From: Trissonchulus latispiculum
Lineage: Eukaryota > Nematoda > Enoplea > Enoplida > Ironidae
DNA: 64,000 nucleotides
Assembly: GCA_030248195.1 (NCBI GenBank)
Contig: JASAND010027828.1
Span: 62,001-126,000 of the forward strand
Direction of reading: 5' to 3'
The position numbers were made by a program, and so were the translations under genes. Positions 11,701 through 20,615 of this stretch are shown one piece after another (position 1 is the first letter of the stretch; the number at the start of each line of letters is the position of its first letter). The notes beneath the pieces were generated by a model. The model made no database searches. It saw only the letters and a list, made by a program, of their open reading frames with translations, and was not told the origin of the DNA.

Positions 11701-14700
11701 AACTTAGGAAAATTTAAGCAGAGAAAGGAGTGAACATAGAGGACATCCCACCCCATCTGTGCTTGGGGCTTGGAGTGACGAAGGATGCTGTGCTCCTCTA
11801 CCTTGCGTATCAGCAGTTAATGGATGTCTTATTACCGGAGCCGACAGGCCAAGAAGGTGTCTGCTCCAGCTTCCCATTGTGGGACAGCATTCAGGCGACG
11901 AAGCGAGAGTCATACTAGCTATGACTGATGGGGAGAGACAAAGGTAAATGCCCTCATATAGCCTCTTGGCTGAGTAGCCTGGCAATAATAACAACAACAA
12001 CAACATACAGGACACCATAGCGCACATACAAAAACAAAACCATCGAATATGTTAAGAAAACCACGAAATAGAAAACGATCACTAAAGTAATGCCAAATTT
12101 GTTCTATAACTATTTACAACGCCTTCGAATTAACACGAACAACATAACAAAAAGTTCACGTCTCACTAACTGTCTTACTCAAACTAAAAACAGTAGTAAA
12201 CGGTTTGCTGGAAAATCACGTATTACGTAACGTACCCAGAATCGGTTTTGACGGCAGATTCATCTCTTTTCTGCTTTCTAAGCCTTTCCCTGAGTACATG
12301 AGACTGTCTCTGCTCAAATCGCTGAGAGGGCCGACGCTCAAATCCAGAGCTTCGTCGCAGCTTATTCGGGGCTCTCGATGAAACCCTCTGGAATTCCGTT
12401 CGACCACTAAAACACATGTATCATCTCTTCAAATAAAAGCAAAAATCACAAAGCGACACCAATTTATTTTTGTGGAGCGACATCACATTCTCTTTAATGG
12501 TGGAATACCCCCCATTCTCCAGTCAGTATTTCCGGGTTCCTTGGATTCATTCGCTCCTTTCCAACTATTTAACTGACTAACCCCGTTCCGTAAAAAGCCA
12601 AGATGCTTAGTAACACATCCCAAATATTTGTGCCATTCCAACAAATTTTGCTTCAAGTCTCTAACCAGAACTTTTAGTCCAAATCCGTCTTTTCCGTTTT
12701 AACTAATTATTATTACTGTATTTAGCTCCTTCAACGAACTTTAACGAAAAACAGTCCTGCTTCAATAGCTTACAAGCTATGCAGCAAAAGCATTTCATCA
12801 TGTCTGGAGCGTAGTACAAACGGAGATAGCGAGACATCAAATAGCGAAACAGCATAAAACAACTTACTGATAGCTAAATCTAGAGCGCATACGGAAAAAG
12901 TGTTGTGAGCGATTTTTCGTCAAGGGCGCGGCCGTCAATCGGAAGAACACATGGTGCTCTACAGCACACTTCCACAGGTGCTTGGCTGCCTTGTGTGATG
13001 TTAGATTGAAGTTGAATGTGTGCTCTCGTTGGGCGCCCTAAAATAATAACAACGAACAAGTAACTATTAATTCAATTAGAAATTAGAAAAAGGGAAAATC
13101 AAGTCAATACAATCAAGACTAGAGTATAGTGCCAAAGATATCAAATATCAAAATAGTCGTTGCCAGTTCAAAAAATTTAAACTTCAAAGTCGCCATACGG
13201 ACAAAATGTAAAAAACAGCAAATGCAACTGATTTACAGAACACACAATACCACAAGAAGGTACAATACTAAAGGTGTACTCAGACTATAAACTGCAACAA
13301 TTAAGCTCAGCGACATAGAAACGTGACATGTCATCTGTCATCCGTTAAACTAAGTCACACTGCAGAGTAAACATTCAGTGCAACTACTCTCAGGGATGTC
13401 AATTTATCGCAGTCCTAAAGAGTGTCCAAGATTAAACAAGAACAAATTAATAAAATAAGACTGCGAATATAATAACAGATCACGATACGTTTCCAAACAA
13501 CAACAACGGAAACAACATAAACCATCATTCCACCCAGAGATACAAGACGTAGGAGCAATCTGTATCTTTTAAAAAAGGCCGATATTCACATTTCCTATGA
13601 ATGAAACATAATACATTTAAAAAATACACGATTTGAACGTCCGTTTTAATTCACTTTTAGTTAGAAATACGATAAACTTGATGGTTGAAGTTGAGTAAAG
13701 GTTCAAAATTTCAAATTTTTCTACAGAATCTATCAAGCTCGCGAACACATTTCTACAGTTTCGGCAATTTCTAAAAGATTATGCACAAAGACAGCCCAAC
13801 AGGATCAGTCTTTTTTGGATTCTGAGATTCAGGGAATAAGTTAAACCACTTACATTTTCATCGTCCTCAATCACAACCAAACTGAGTTTCTTCCGCTTGA
13901 AATCCAACCGAGTTATCTTAGGCCTAAACAGTAAATGAACATAAACACTACTATCAAAAGCACAAAGCCATCACTTGGAACTCTGAACCTACAGAGTCAC
14001 CAGCTCAACAGACTTCCCACCCAACTCCTACTACGTATATATTGACTATGGATGTAATTAAGTACAAGAAGTTTTGTTTGTAAATTTTAAATCCTTAGAA
14101 ATTTATTAAATATATAAGACAAAAATGTTTAAAAAGCAGCCTGAACCTGCGAACAGTGACGGACAAGCCACGGTCTCAAAATTTTGCCATACCCCCCGGC
14201 TAACGTTCAATAATCCGAGCCGTGCCCCGACCTGAGCCCTCGGCCTGCGTCAAAACTCTTCTACCCACAGCCTTTAAAATAATCGGATGCGTCGGCAACT
14301 GCCGTGCCGGTGCCTCCCAGGCTACATACCAGAAGAAAAGACCAATCTTTGTCTGTCCTTCGAATACCAGAACACCCGTTGGAGTCAATCCTAGCATATA
14401 TTCATTGCCATCTTTACCCTACAAAATACAAAATTTACCAGACATACATAAACAATAAAAAATAACTTAAGCAATAAAAACTAACTTAAACAGATATGTT
14501 AGCGCCTAAAGATAACAAATCAAGGACAAACGGGTAAGACATACCATAACCGTATGCTTATCAATTCCATAACCGTCCAACCATTTTGCTCTGTTCAAGT
14601 AATTTGACTCGGCTGTGGCAGGGGCTTGTCCAGTCAGTTCCTTGAATCGCTCGATAACCTCTAGCTCAAACTCTTCCGTTTGATTCGGCACAAAGCGAAA

Positions 14701-17700
14701 GGATGAGATAAAGGCTGGCGTGTGAGTGTCCGGATCATAATCGCCGAGTTCCGCTGATAAAGATGAAAAATATAGCCATGATAAAAGCCACCTATTCTGG
14801 GTAGCACGACAATAACAGCAACAACAAAATATACAGAAAACAGATCCAACAGAAATCTTACCTATATGTTTTAAAATAATATGTGACAGTATATTGCTAT
14901 AAAGTAATTACATTGTAACGCCAAAGCTGCAAGATCAATGGAAACATCTGGAGGGCACACTAATCTTCCAGACAAGATATCGTTTTTCAGTTGAAGGAAA
15001 AACTGGTACCTAAAATAATCGCAGAAAATTCTAATGTTATTTGAACAAAACATTCCTAAAAAATACATAATAATCTTCGTGGTATAACTAAACATAAACA
15101 CATTCTGAAATGCTAGTTATGCAAAAGCTCACCTTGTCAATTCTTCATGCAAATTATTGGGCTCTGACGAGTAGAACTTTACACGAAATCGAAAAGTGAA
15201 TGGCGGTCCAACTGAAATAGAAGAATAATAATAGTACACACGAGCTAGAAATAAGAATCAGTTATTAGCACCTTAATGCTGAATCCAATTTCTAACATAA
15301 TAAGCTCGCCTGATTTAACCATATTTTAGCGAAGAGTCGCACTATACAACAGTGGCATCATAAGCAGGAACAGTGTGTGCACAAGTCAACCGCACAAACT
15401 TTAATGGAAATCAAGGTTACGAAAATAACGCTCCCCTATTAGCTTTCGTATTCTCAAAAATCCCACGCATGCTATCCGAAATTTCAATATATTATCCATC
15501 TATCTGTAACAAATAATACTCAAATATCACTGGACTAAGAAGAATTTCCGTAAACTTTAATTCCAGCAGACTTACTAGGCACTTGTTTCTTAATGATTTT
15601 TGTGGCATCCAACCAATGCTGTAATAAATGAACAAAAACTAAGAAAAACTGTTGAAAATTGTAACAGCTTTTGCACTTAACCTTAAACTAAGCTTCACTA
15701 GCGTAGCCAGAAAAAAATTTCGGGGGGGATGCAAAATTTTTTCGGGGGTCTGGGGGGCGGAGCCCCCCAGAAGCTGAGAAATTTTTCTATTTCGTGACCT
15801 CCGTGGAATTTTTACAGAGCATTCGTTGAAATTACAATAATATTTAAGGTGCAGTGCGTGTTCATGCACCCAAATGACGCAGAAGGTGGTCAAAGTACAT
15901 CAAATAGGGTAATTGCTACTCGTTTTTAGGCGCGAAACACGTATCATAACGGTACAATACACTTATTTCGCGCCGTAGGCGCGAAAATTTTTTGAAAAAT
16001 AGGCGTTTTACACATAGCAGGAAAAAATTCCTGGGGGGCAACACAATTTCACAGGGTGTACCAAAAATTATTTTGCGCGGTCCCCCTTCGCCCAACGGGG
16101 GGGGGGGGGGCTGGCGTGACGAGCCAAGGCAGGTATAATAGCAACGATGACGACATTTTCGAAATATATAAGAGCAAATATGCAGCCTTGTCTTCTATTT
16201 GTCACTTCTTTTGCACTCAATTCACACATTGTCATCTGCTTGCCAGTGTCATTAAAAATACTTATATACATACGACAGAATTTTTGTTAGGTTTTTCTGA
16301 ATCATTCATAATAATTCCTGCTAAATTGCGCAACTTTGACATCATGAACAGCGCTCGCTTCGCTCGCGCTGCGCGGTCCCCCTGTTTTTGCTTGCGCACT
16401 GCGCGGTCCCCCCAGAAATTAGGGTGTATATACCTGGTACACCCTGAGTACACCCCTTGCGCATGTATGCTCGGGGGGGGGGGGGAATTCACCCCATTCC
16501 CCCCCCCCTGAGTACACCCCTTGCGCATGTATGCTCGGGGGGGGGGGGAATTCACCCCATTCCCCCCCCCTGGCTACGCCCCTGTATATATTAGTCTCAT
16601 TTCATTTCCACTAAACATTTCAAAGCATAAGCTTGCGATTACTCCAAACCGCCAAACAAAATACACAATTATATAATTGATTCTTGTAGAAATTGTTAAA
16701 AAACAACTATATATAGAGATGCATCTAATATATACATCTGGCTTACTTCTACTGAGCCCCCATCCAGGGCGGCCCCAAACCCCCAAATTTCAACATCCAC
16801 CCCGTAAGCAAGTTTACCATTTTTACCCTAAATTTTCAAAAAATTTCCATTTTCGCTATTTTAGATAAAAATATATAGAATTAGTTTTTAGCGATTTTTA
16901 GCAGGTTTTTAACAAAGAAACCTAAAAAAATCGTAAAAATATTTCTAAAATATGCCCCCCCCCCCGATTTTGGTGAGCCCCCAACGAAGAGGGCCTTCTT
17001 CGAGCCCCCCCCCTAAACTGGCTTATTTTTAGGCAAAAATTTATGGGGGGGGCTTCATGGGGGGCCCCCCCATCGATGGGGGGGGCTGACCCAAAATGGG
17101 GGGGCATATTTTGGAAAAAATTTTCGAATTTTTGCGGGTTTTTCGTGTAAAAATGCGTAAAAATCGCTAAAAAATGAATAATTTTAAGTGGTTTTTAGGC
17201 TAAAATAGTGAAAATTTCGTTAAAAATCCGGCGAAGCCGGAAAAATTTTTGAAAATTTAGGGTAAAAACGGTAGAATTTGGCAATTTTTGGGGTTACGGG
17301 GGGGGGAGGTCGGAATTTATGGGGGGGCATTTCATGGGGGGGGCTCCTCGAATGGGGGGGGGGAGGTCGCCGAATGGGTGGCGGCCCCCCACCCCCCCCC
17401 CCAGTAAAAATAAGCCAGCTAAATTTTGGCATAGAAGTAAGCCAAAACGTAAAGTTTAGGTTTGTGCATAACACAAATTAAAGAACTTGAAACAGGATAA
17501 ACGGCGCCGGTTTTAAACAATTTCAAATTTTACCTTCAAAAAGTATATAGAATTCTTAGCAAATGTCCGTAAGAAAAGTTTTGTTAAAGTTGTTAAATTT
17601 TTGTGTAAAAACAATTTTTTGTGTAATTACACGGAGTGGAGAATTCCCAGTAAATTTACATTAAATTCTCGAAAAACCTGTAAAAATCTGTAAATTTGAT

Positions 17701-20615
17701 AGCAAGCCAGTAGAACCCTGAAACTTGCGTGAAGAACTGGTAAACATGGCTTAAAAGCTTATTTGCTTTACAAACAAGTGTTCTAGAATGCAAATAATAT
17801 TGAAAATTAAAAAACAAATAAATAATTCAAATGTGTAATGCAAGCGGGTTTACGCATCTGCCCGCATTAATTTCGGGCATATATACAGGTAATTTACGCA
17901 GTTGCACGGACACGTAGCGATACGTAACTGTTAAGATTTGAAATGGTGTTTATCCGCCCGGCACATGAGTAAATTATCCATTGCCCGGGAACTTAATTAA
18001 ATGTCCGATTTATGCGTTTGCCGGTAACAGCTGTATCCAACAATGATGTACGTATATATAACCGTGACGGAAGTACAAGACATAAACATTACCTGGACAT
18101 GGTAATGATCCATAAACTGTAATCCAAAATAATCAGTTTCAACTAAATCCAAGTTTGCAAAAACTTGCTCGTACAGTTCTGATCCAATGGCTTTCTTCTG
18201 AAACACAATGTATAATAGTATATATTGTCCCGGAGACTTCCGCTTGATCAGTAAGAGTATAGGAAGTCCAGACGCTAATGTATCCGGGATTATTACATAA
18301 AGAAGGTAAAACTGCTGAGCTCGATGATATCCCGTCAAAACTTTTGAAAATTTGTGCGTCTGAGCTCGCTCATTCACTCCCTGTTCTATAGCAATGTTCA
18401 CAAAAAAAATCAAAAATCGAATTTTTGCTGGCAATTTCGCAAATGAAGTCCGATCGAAAAACTTTTAGTACGTATGGAACGGTATTGACCCCCTCTAGCT
18501 GTGGTGCAAATTTCATGCCGGTAGCCCTTGTGTAGCGTGAGTTATAAAAAATTTTTGTGATTTTTTTTTTGTGAACGAATTCACAAAAAAAAATCACTTG
18601 TTCACAAAAAAATCACCACCGGATCTGATCTCAGGATATAGCTAGGAAATTTTTCTTTTCATGCATAAATAGAGCATAGTCCATAGTGTTATTATGTAAA
18701 AAAATTTGGACCCCCAAGTTTCTTTTGCACCGGCTGAACTTCGAATTTTGGTTCTCGGCCCCCGGGTCCAAAGTGGCTACCCAGGCCAATATGCTTGACC
18801 CTTACTATTGATACCAGGAAGCTAGGAATCCACTTATTTTGTGTTCTATTGCTCTAGTAAGCACAGAACAAACAATTTGGCGGAGTAATTTCGCATCTGG
18901 AATGGTCACGTGACTTGGCCTAGGGTCACGTGACCTGGGTCGGGGTCACGTGACTGACCAAAAATTTTAATTCAAGGTCCCAGAAGCCTAAAAACTCGCC
19001 TATATAGGTTTTTCGGTGCGTAGAATTCAAATTTGGCATTAGTTTTCAGGTAGCTTTTGCCCAGATAGGTGATCCTGACCACCCCCTGGGTCCGGAGGGT
19101 CCGGGCCGGGTCCATCGGCCGGACCGTCTGCCAGAAAGGGGTTGAGGTACCTAAAACATGCTCTATATAGGTTTTTTGGGTCGCTGAGCTCGAATTTGGC
19201 ATTAGTTTTACCCTAGCGCTTGCCCCAGAGGCATTTTACAAAAATTTGGTAGTGATTTTTTTTTGTGAATTTGTTCACAAAAAAAAATCACCCGCCGGTG
19301 GCGAACCCAGAGGACATGGCAGGGAATCCAATATATGGTTGGATAGCTTAGAGTTAGGACATGTCACATGCATAATATGGGGTAGCTGCGCAAAGTCCAT
19401 AGTGAGCACTAGCGTAGCAAGAAAAAAATTTCGGGAGGGGGAATGCAAATTTTTTTGGGGGTCTGGGGGGCGGAGCCCCCCACAAGCTGAGAAATTTTTC
19501 TATTTCGTGACCTTCGTGGAATTTTTACAGAGTATTCGTTGAAATTACAATGATTTTTAAGGCGCAGTGCGTGTTCATGCACCCAAATGATGCAGAAGGT
19601 GGAAAAATACACCAAATAGGTACTCGTTTTTAAGCGCGAAACACGTGTTATAACGGTACAATACAGTTATTTCGCGCCGAAGGCGCGAAAATTTTTTGAA
19701 AAATGGGCGTTTTACACATAGCAGGAAAAAATCCTGGGGGGCAACACAATTTCGGGGGGGGGAATTCCCCCCATTCCCCCCCCTGGCTACGCGCCTGATA
19801 GTGAGTACCAGCAAAAATTTCAATTTTGGTGCGGAGTTGTCCGAGGGTCCGATTTTGGGTGGGTCGACTATTTTGGGCACCCTAGTCGGAGGAGTTGGGC
19901 CTCGGCAGTCAAACTTACATATGTTTAGGTTGGGACCTGTGGCTATTACCATGCAAAAAATTTTCTGGCTGCGGCTTGTTGTTAGCCGTCTAGGTGGGTG
20001 ATTTTTTTTGTGAATTTTCGGGGTGATTTTTTTTTTGTGAACATTGCTATATTCTCTGAATGTCTATCCTCTGGCGCAGTATACATATACCAGATAACTA
20101 GAAAATTACAATATTTATTTCTTGCATATATAAATTGTAAAACAGACTTATATATCGCAAAAATGGGTAGATTTAATGGTCAAAACACAGAAATTGAGCA
20201 CAAATCTCCGACGAAGACGGAAAAGCTTTGAAAATCTGGTACCATAAAGGGCACCTTCAGGCTTTGGGGGAGGTCGTTTATGGGGCCTCCCACCCTTGCC
20301 CGCCACCTAGAATAAGCCCAGCTAAAATCCTATACATACATATACGTATGTATACAGCTCATACAAGTAGCTCACACCAAGGTGGAGTTTTCCCGCAAGA
20401 TCGAGTGGGCTTTATTCCGCTTGACTACATTATCATACATCCTCACAAAAAGTAATTTTTAAACCATACAACTTTACCGGAACACATATGGTCAAATCAG
20501 TTCCATCCAAAAGCATCACTTTGCATTCGATTTCACCTTTTTTGGGACCACTTCTCGGTTCATACGTTTTAGCGAAAGACTTCGGGCGACCCCGAAGGGT
20601 CAAAAATCTCATCAT
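5440..20615 (-). CDS. EPB41L5: FERM-domain protein of the Yurt/EPB41L5 group, 18 coding exons
   Basis: Family proteins are membrane-cortex adaptors that bind Crumbs tails through FERM and act in epithelial polarity and actomyosin/adhesion control. Exons joined on the minus strand total 2841 nt, giving 946 codons plus TAA; all introns are GT-AG and all phases agree. FERM is about residues 28-320: F1 contains [11 protein letters not shown] and [15 protein letters not shown]2 contains [20 protein letters not shown] and [11 protein letters not shown]3 contains [20 protein letters not shown] and [10 protein letters not shown]. The FERM-adjacent segment (about 320-375) has RSRFSYHGRTEFQ and [10 protein letters not shown]. 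The remainder is Ser/Pro-rich and ends in T-Q-L, a possible class I PDZ ligand. The length is close to Drosophila Yurt and longer than the human protein. The start is the first of two adjacent ATGs; an in-frame TAA lies eight codons upstream. No 5' UTR exon or promoter was identified. EPB41L4B is the main alternative name. Confidence 0.92.
6131..6193 (-). pseudogene. Duplicated fragment of exon 18 in intron 17
   Basis: Positions 6148-6192 match exon 18 positions 5641-5685 at 42 of 45 bases, and weaker similarity continues to about 6131. Read in the exon frame, the copy still resembles [15 protein letters not shown], with V to A, A to G and K to I changes and no stop in that stretch. I see no pyrimidine-rich acceptor directly upstream. 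The palindromic element at 6212 is inserted 18 bp beyond the copy. Confidence 0.7.
6212..6643. mobile_element. Perfect palindromic element with 7-bp TSD (copy 2)
   Basis: The TSD GTTATAG is at 6205-6211 and 6644-6650. The outer ~85 bp of each arm are exact reverse complements, beginning CAAGAGTACATAATAACTAA. Each arm also contains its own hairpin (AACTAAGAGTG with CACTCTTAGTT), so the element can fold as a cruciform with side stems. C-run blocks with ACAACTGAGTACCTGGTGAC repeats flank an unpaired centre near 6420-6460. It lies in intron 17 of the EPB41L5-like gene and has no coding capacity. Confidence 0.88.
6771..6913 (-). CDS. EPB41L5: Coding exon 17 (tail)
   Basis: Acceptor GTTTCAG|AAT; a Ser-rich segment followed by [17 protein letters not shown]; donor GG|GTATGT, phase 2. 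Intron 17 (5729-6770) contains the palindromic element at 6212-6643. Confidence 0.82.
7173..7664 (-). CDS. EPB41L5: Coding exon 16 (long low-complexity tail)
   Basis: 492 nt, acceptor TTCTAG|ATG; 164 residues rich in S, P and A, with an Ala/Thr run encoded by GCT/GCA repeats near 7310-7345; donor ACG|GTATTG, phase 0. The frame stays open for 32 codons into the intron, so a read-through isoform is possible but unproven. Confidence 0.8.
7923..7965 (-). CDS. EPB41L5: Coding micro-exon 15
   Basis: 43 nt, acceptor ATTTAG|A completes Glu; encodes [14 protein letters not shown]; donor CAG|GTAAAT, phase 0. Confidence 0.75.
8265..8307 (-). CDS. EPB41L5: Coding micro-exon 14
   Basis: 43 nt, acceptor TTTCAG|AT, encodes [13 protein letters not shown]; donor GA|GTACGT, phase 2. 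Its phases fit the neighbours on both sides. Confidence 0.75.
8467..8538 (-). repeat. tRNA-like repeat (SINE head or tRNA pseudogene)
   Basis: 72 nt folding as a cloverleaf. The acceptor stem pairs at 6 of 7 positions, the D-stem is GCTC/GAGC, the anticodon stem TTGGC/GCCAA with loop CTAGATC, and the T-arm contains GGTTCGATCCC. A and B boxes fit consensus. The apparent anticodon AGA would be serine, but there is no long variable arm, so a working tRNA-Ser is unlikely. It sits in intron 13, same strand as the gene. Confidence 0.55.
8703..8864 (-). CDS. EPB41L5: Coding exon 13 (tail)
   Basis: Acceptor GTTTTAG|AT completes Asp; encodes [20 protein letters not shown] and FKHKLDVN; donor A|GTATGG, phase 1, is the weakest donor of the gene, but it is the one that links in phase to exon 14. 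Confidence 0.75.
9361..9800. repeat. Degenerate tandem repeat, units of about 163-180 bp
   Basis: A block containing CCAGCCCAGCAA recurs at 9378, 9558 and 9721, and GACCTCCAGGAAGCGGTTTC recurs near 9509 and 9671. About two and a half diverged units lie in intron 12. Open frames on both strands here are repeat by-products. Confidence 0.7.
10914..11055 (-). CDS. EPB41L5: Coding exon 12 (tail)
   Basis: Acceptor ATTTAG|GTC; encodes [20 protein letters not shown] and more; donor G|GTAGGT, phase 1. The charged stretch may be helical. Confidence 0.8.
11305..11659 (-). CDS. EPB41L5: Coding exon 11 (Ser/Pro/Ala-rich tail)
   Basis: Acceptor TTTTCAG|T completes Gly; 118 further residues of low complexity rich in S, P, A and G, ending HVDFEPSK; donor AAA|GTGTGT, phase 0. 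Tail sequence is poorly conserved in this family, so the call rests on phase and position. Confidence 0.8.
11700..12005 (-). repeat. Possible retroposon fragment ending in (CAA)n
   Basis: In intron 10, a non-repetitive block ends in a CAA/AATAATAACAAC tail near 11978-12005. A similar tail (GACAATAACAGCAACAACAAA) follows a TAGCACG motif at 14804-14828 in intron 5. The pattern suggests SINE/LINE 3' ends, but I cannot name the family. Confidence 0.35.
12236..12406 (-). CDS. EPB41L5: Coding exon 10 (FERM-adjacent region)
   Basis: Acceptor GTTTTAG|T completes His; encodes [20 protein letters not shown] and a basic stretch ending KTDS; donor GG|GTACGT, phase 2. The FERRPS block matches EPB41L5/EPB41L4B-type FERM-adjacent segments. 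Confidence 0.9.
12868..13037 (-). CDS. EPB41L5: Coding exon 9 (end of FERM, start of FERM-adjacent region)
   Basis: Acceptor TTTTAG|GGC; encodes [20 protein letters not shown], then [14 protein letters not shown] and RMRSRFSY; donor CA|GTAAGT, phase 2. Confidence 0.95.
13854..13923 (-). CDS. EPB41L5: Coding exon 8 (FERM F3)
   Basis: Acceptor TTTAG|G completes Trp; encodes [20 protein letters not shown] and DEN; donor AAT|GTAAGT, phase 0. Confidence 0.95.
14330..14418 (-). CDS. EPB41L5: Coding exon 7 (FERM F3, PH-like)
   Basis: Acceptor TTGTAG|GGT; encodes [19 protein letters not shown], then [10 protein letters not shown]; donor TG|GTATGT, phase 2. This is the most recognisable F3 block of the family. 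Confidence 0.95.
14545..14753 (-). CDS. EPB41L5: Coding exon 6 (FERM F2 to F3)
   Basis: Acceptor TATCAG|CG completes Ser; encodes [29 protein letters not shown], then [20 protein letters not shown]; donor ATG|GTATGT, phase 0. Confidence 0.95.
14912..15009 (-). CDS. EPB41L5: Coding exon 5 (FERM F2)
   Basis: Acceptor TTTTAG|G completes an Arg codon; encodes [19 protein letters not shown] and the start of the F2 helical bundle; donor T|GTAATT, phase 1. Confidence 0.93.
15133..15211 (-). CDS. EPB41L5: Coding exon 4 (FERM F1-F2)
   Basis: Acceptor TTTCAG|TT in phase 1; encodes [20 protein letters not shown] and HEELT; donor AG|GTGAGC, phase 2. Confidence 0.93.
15576..15618 (-). CDS. EPB41L5: Coding exon 3 (FERM F1)
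   Basis: A short 43-nt exon, acceptor TTACAG|CAT, encoding [14 protein letters not shown] plus one base; donor A|GTAAGT, phase 1. Intron 2 (15619-18092) carries a MITE and G-run foldback DNA. Confidence 0.9.
15696..16584. mobile_element. hAT-like MITE, CACTAGCGTAGCCAG ends (copy A)
   Basis: It starts CACTAGCGTAGCCAG and ends CTGGCTACGCCCCTG, with the same TTTCGGGGGGG and GGGGTCTGGGGGGCGGAGCC blocks as copy B at 19407-19797. It is more than twice as long and contains a tandem duplication of GAGTACACCCCTTGCGCATG units (16447-16565). I find no matching 8-bp TSD, so this may be a recombinant of two insertions. It lies in intron 2. Confidence 0.65.
16920..17410. repeat. G-run/C-run foldback DNA in intron 2
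   Basis: Two inverted-repeat clusters, around 16950-17105 and 17290-17405, alternate long G and C runs with ATTTATGGGGGGG and CCCCCCATCGATGGGG. They can form hairpins or G-rich structures. No ends or TSD can be assigned. Confidence 0.5.
18093..18197 (-). CDS. EPB41L5: Coding exon 2 (FERM F1)
   Basis: The acceptor is TTTCAG|AAG and the donor CAG|GTAATG, both phase 0, giving 35 residues including [19 protein letters not shown]. Intron 1 (18198-20477) contains a TIR element with a nested hAT copy. Confidence 0.92.
18387..20051. mobile_element. TIR element in intron 1 with GTGATTTTTTTTGTGAA palindromes
   Basis: The left end TATAGCAATGTTCACAAAAA (18387 on) is mirrored at the right end (about 20025-20051), with TA possibly the target duplication. 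Related palindromes built from GTGATTTTTTTTGTGAA and its complement recur at about 18559-18617, 19251-19290 and 19998-20045. The interior includes GTCACGTGAC-rich DNA (18903-18957) and a nested hAT-like MITE (19407-19797). No transposase frame is visible. Confidence 0.6.
19407..19797. mobile_element. hAT-like MITE with 8-bp TSD (copy B)
   Basis: Ends CACTAGCGTAGCAAG and CTGGCTACGCGCCTG are imperfect inverted repeats. The 8-bp TSD ATAGTGAG is exact at 19399-19406 and 19798-19805. The body is closely similar to both ends of copy A (15696-16584), including the motif GGAATTTTTACAGAG. It is nested in the intron-1 TIR element. Confidence 0.85.
20478..20615 (-). CDS. EPB41L5: Coding exon 1 (start codon; F1 lobe begins)
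   Basis: This exon encodes 46 residues from ATG-ATG. A basic N-terminus is followed by [17 protein letters not shown], the first strands of FERM F1. The donor is CCG|GTAAAG, phase 0. Confidence 0.85.
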
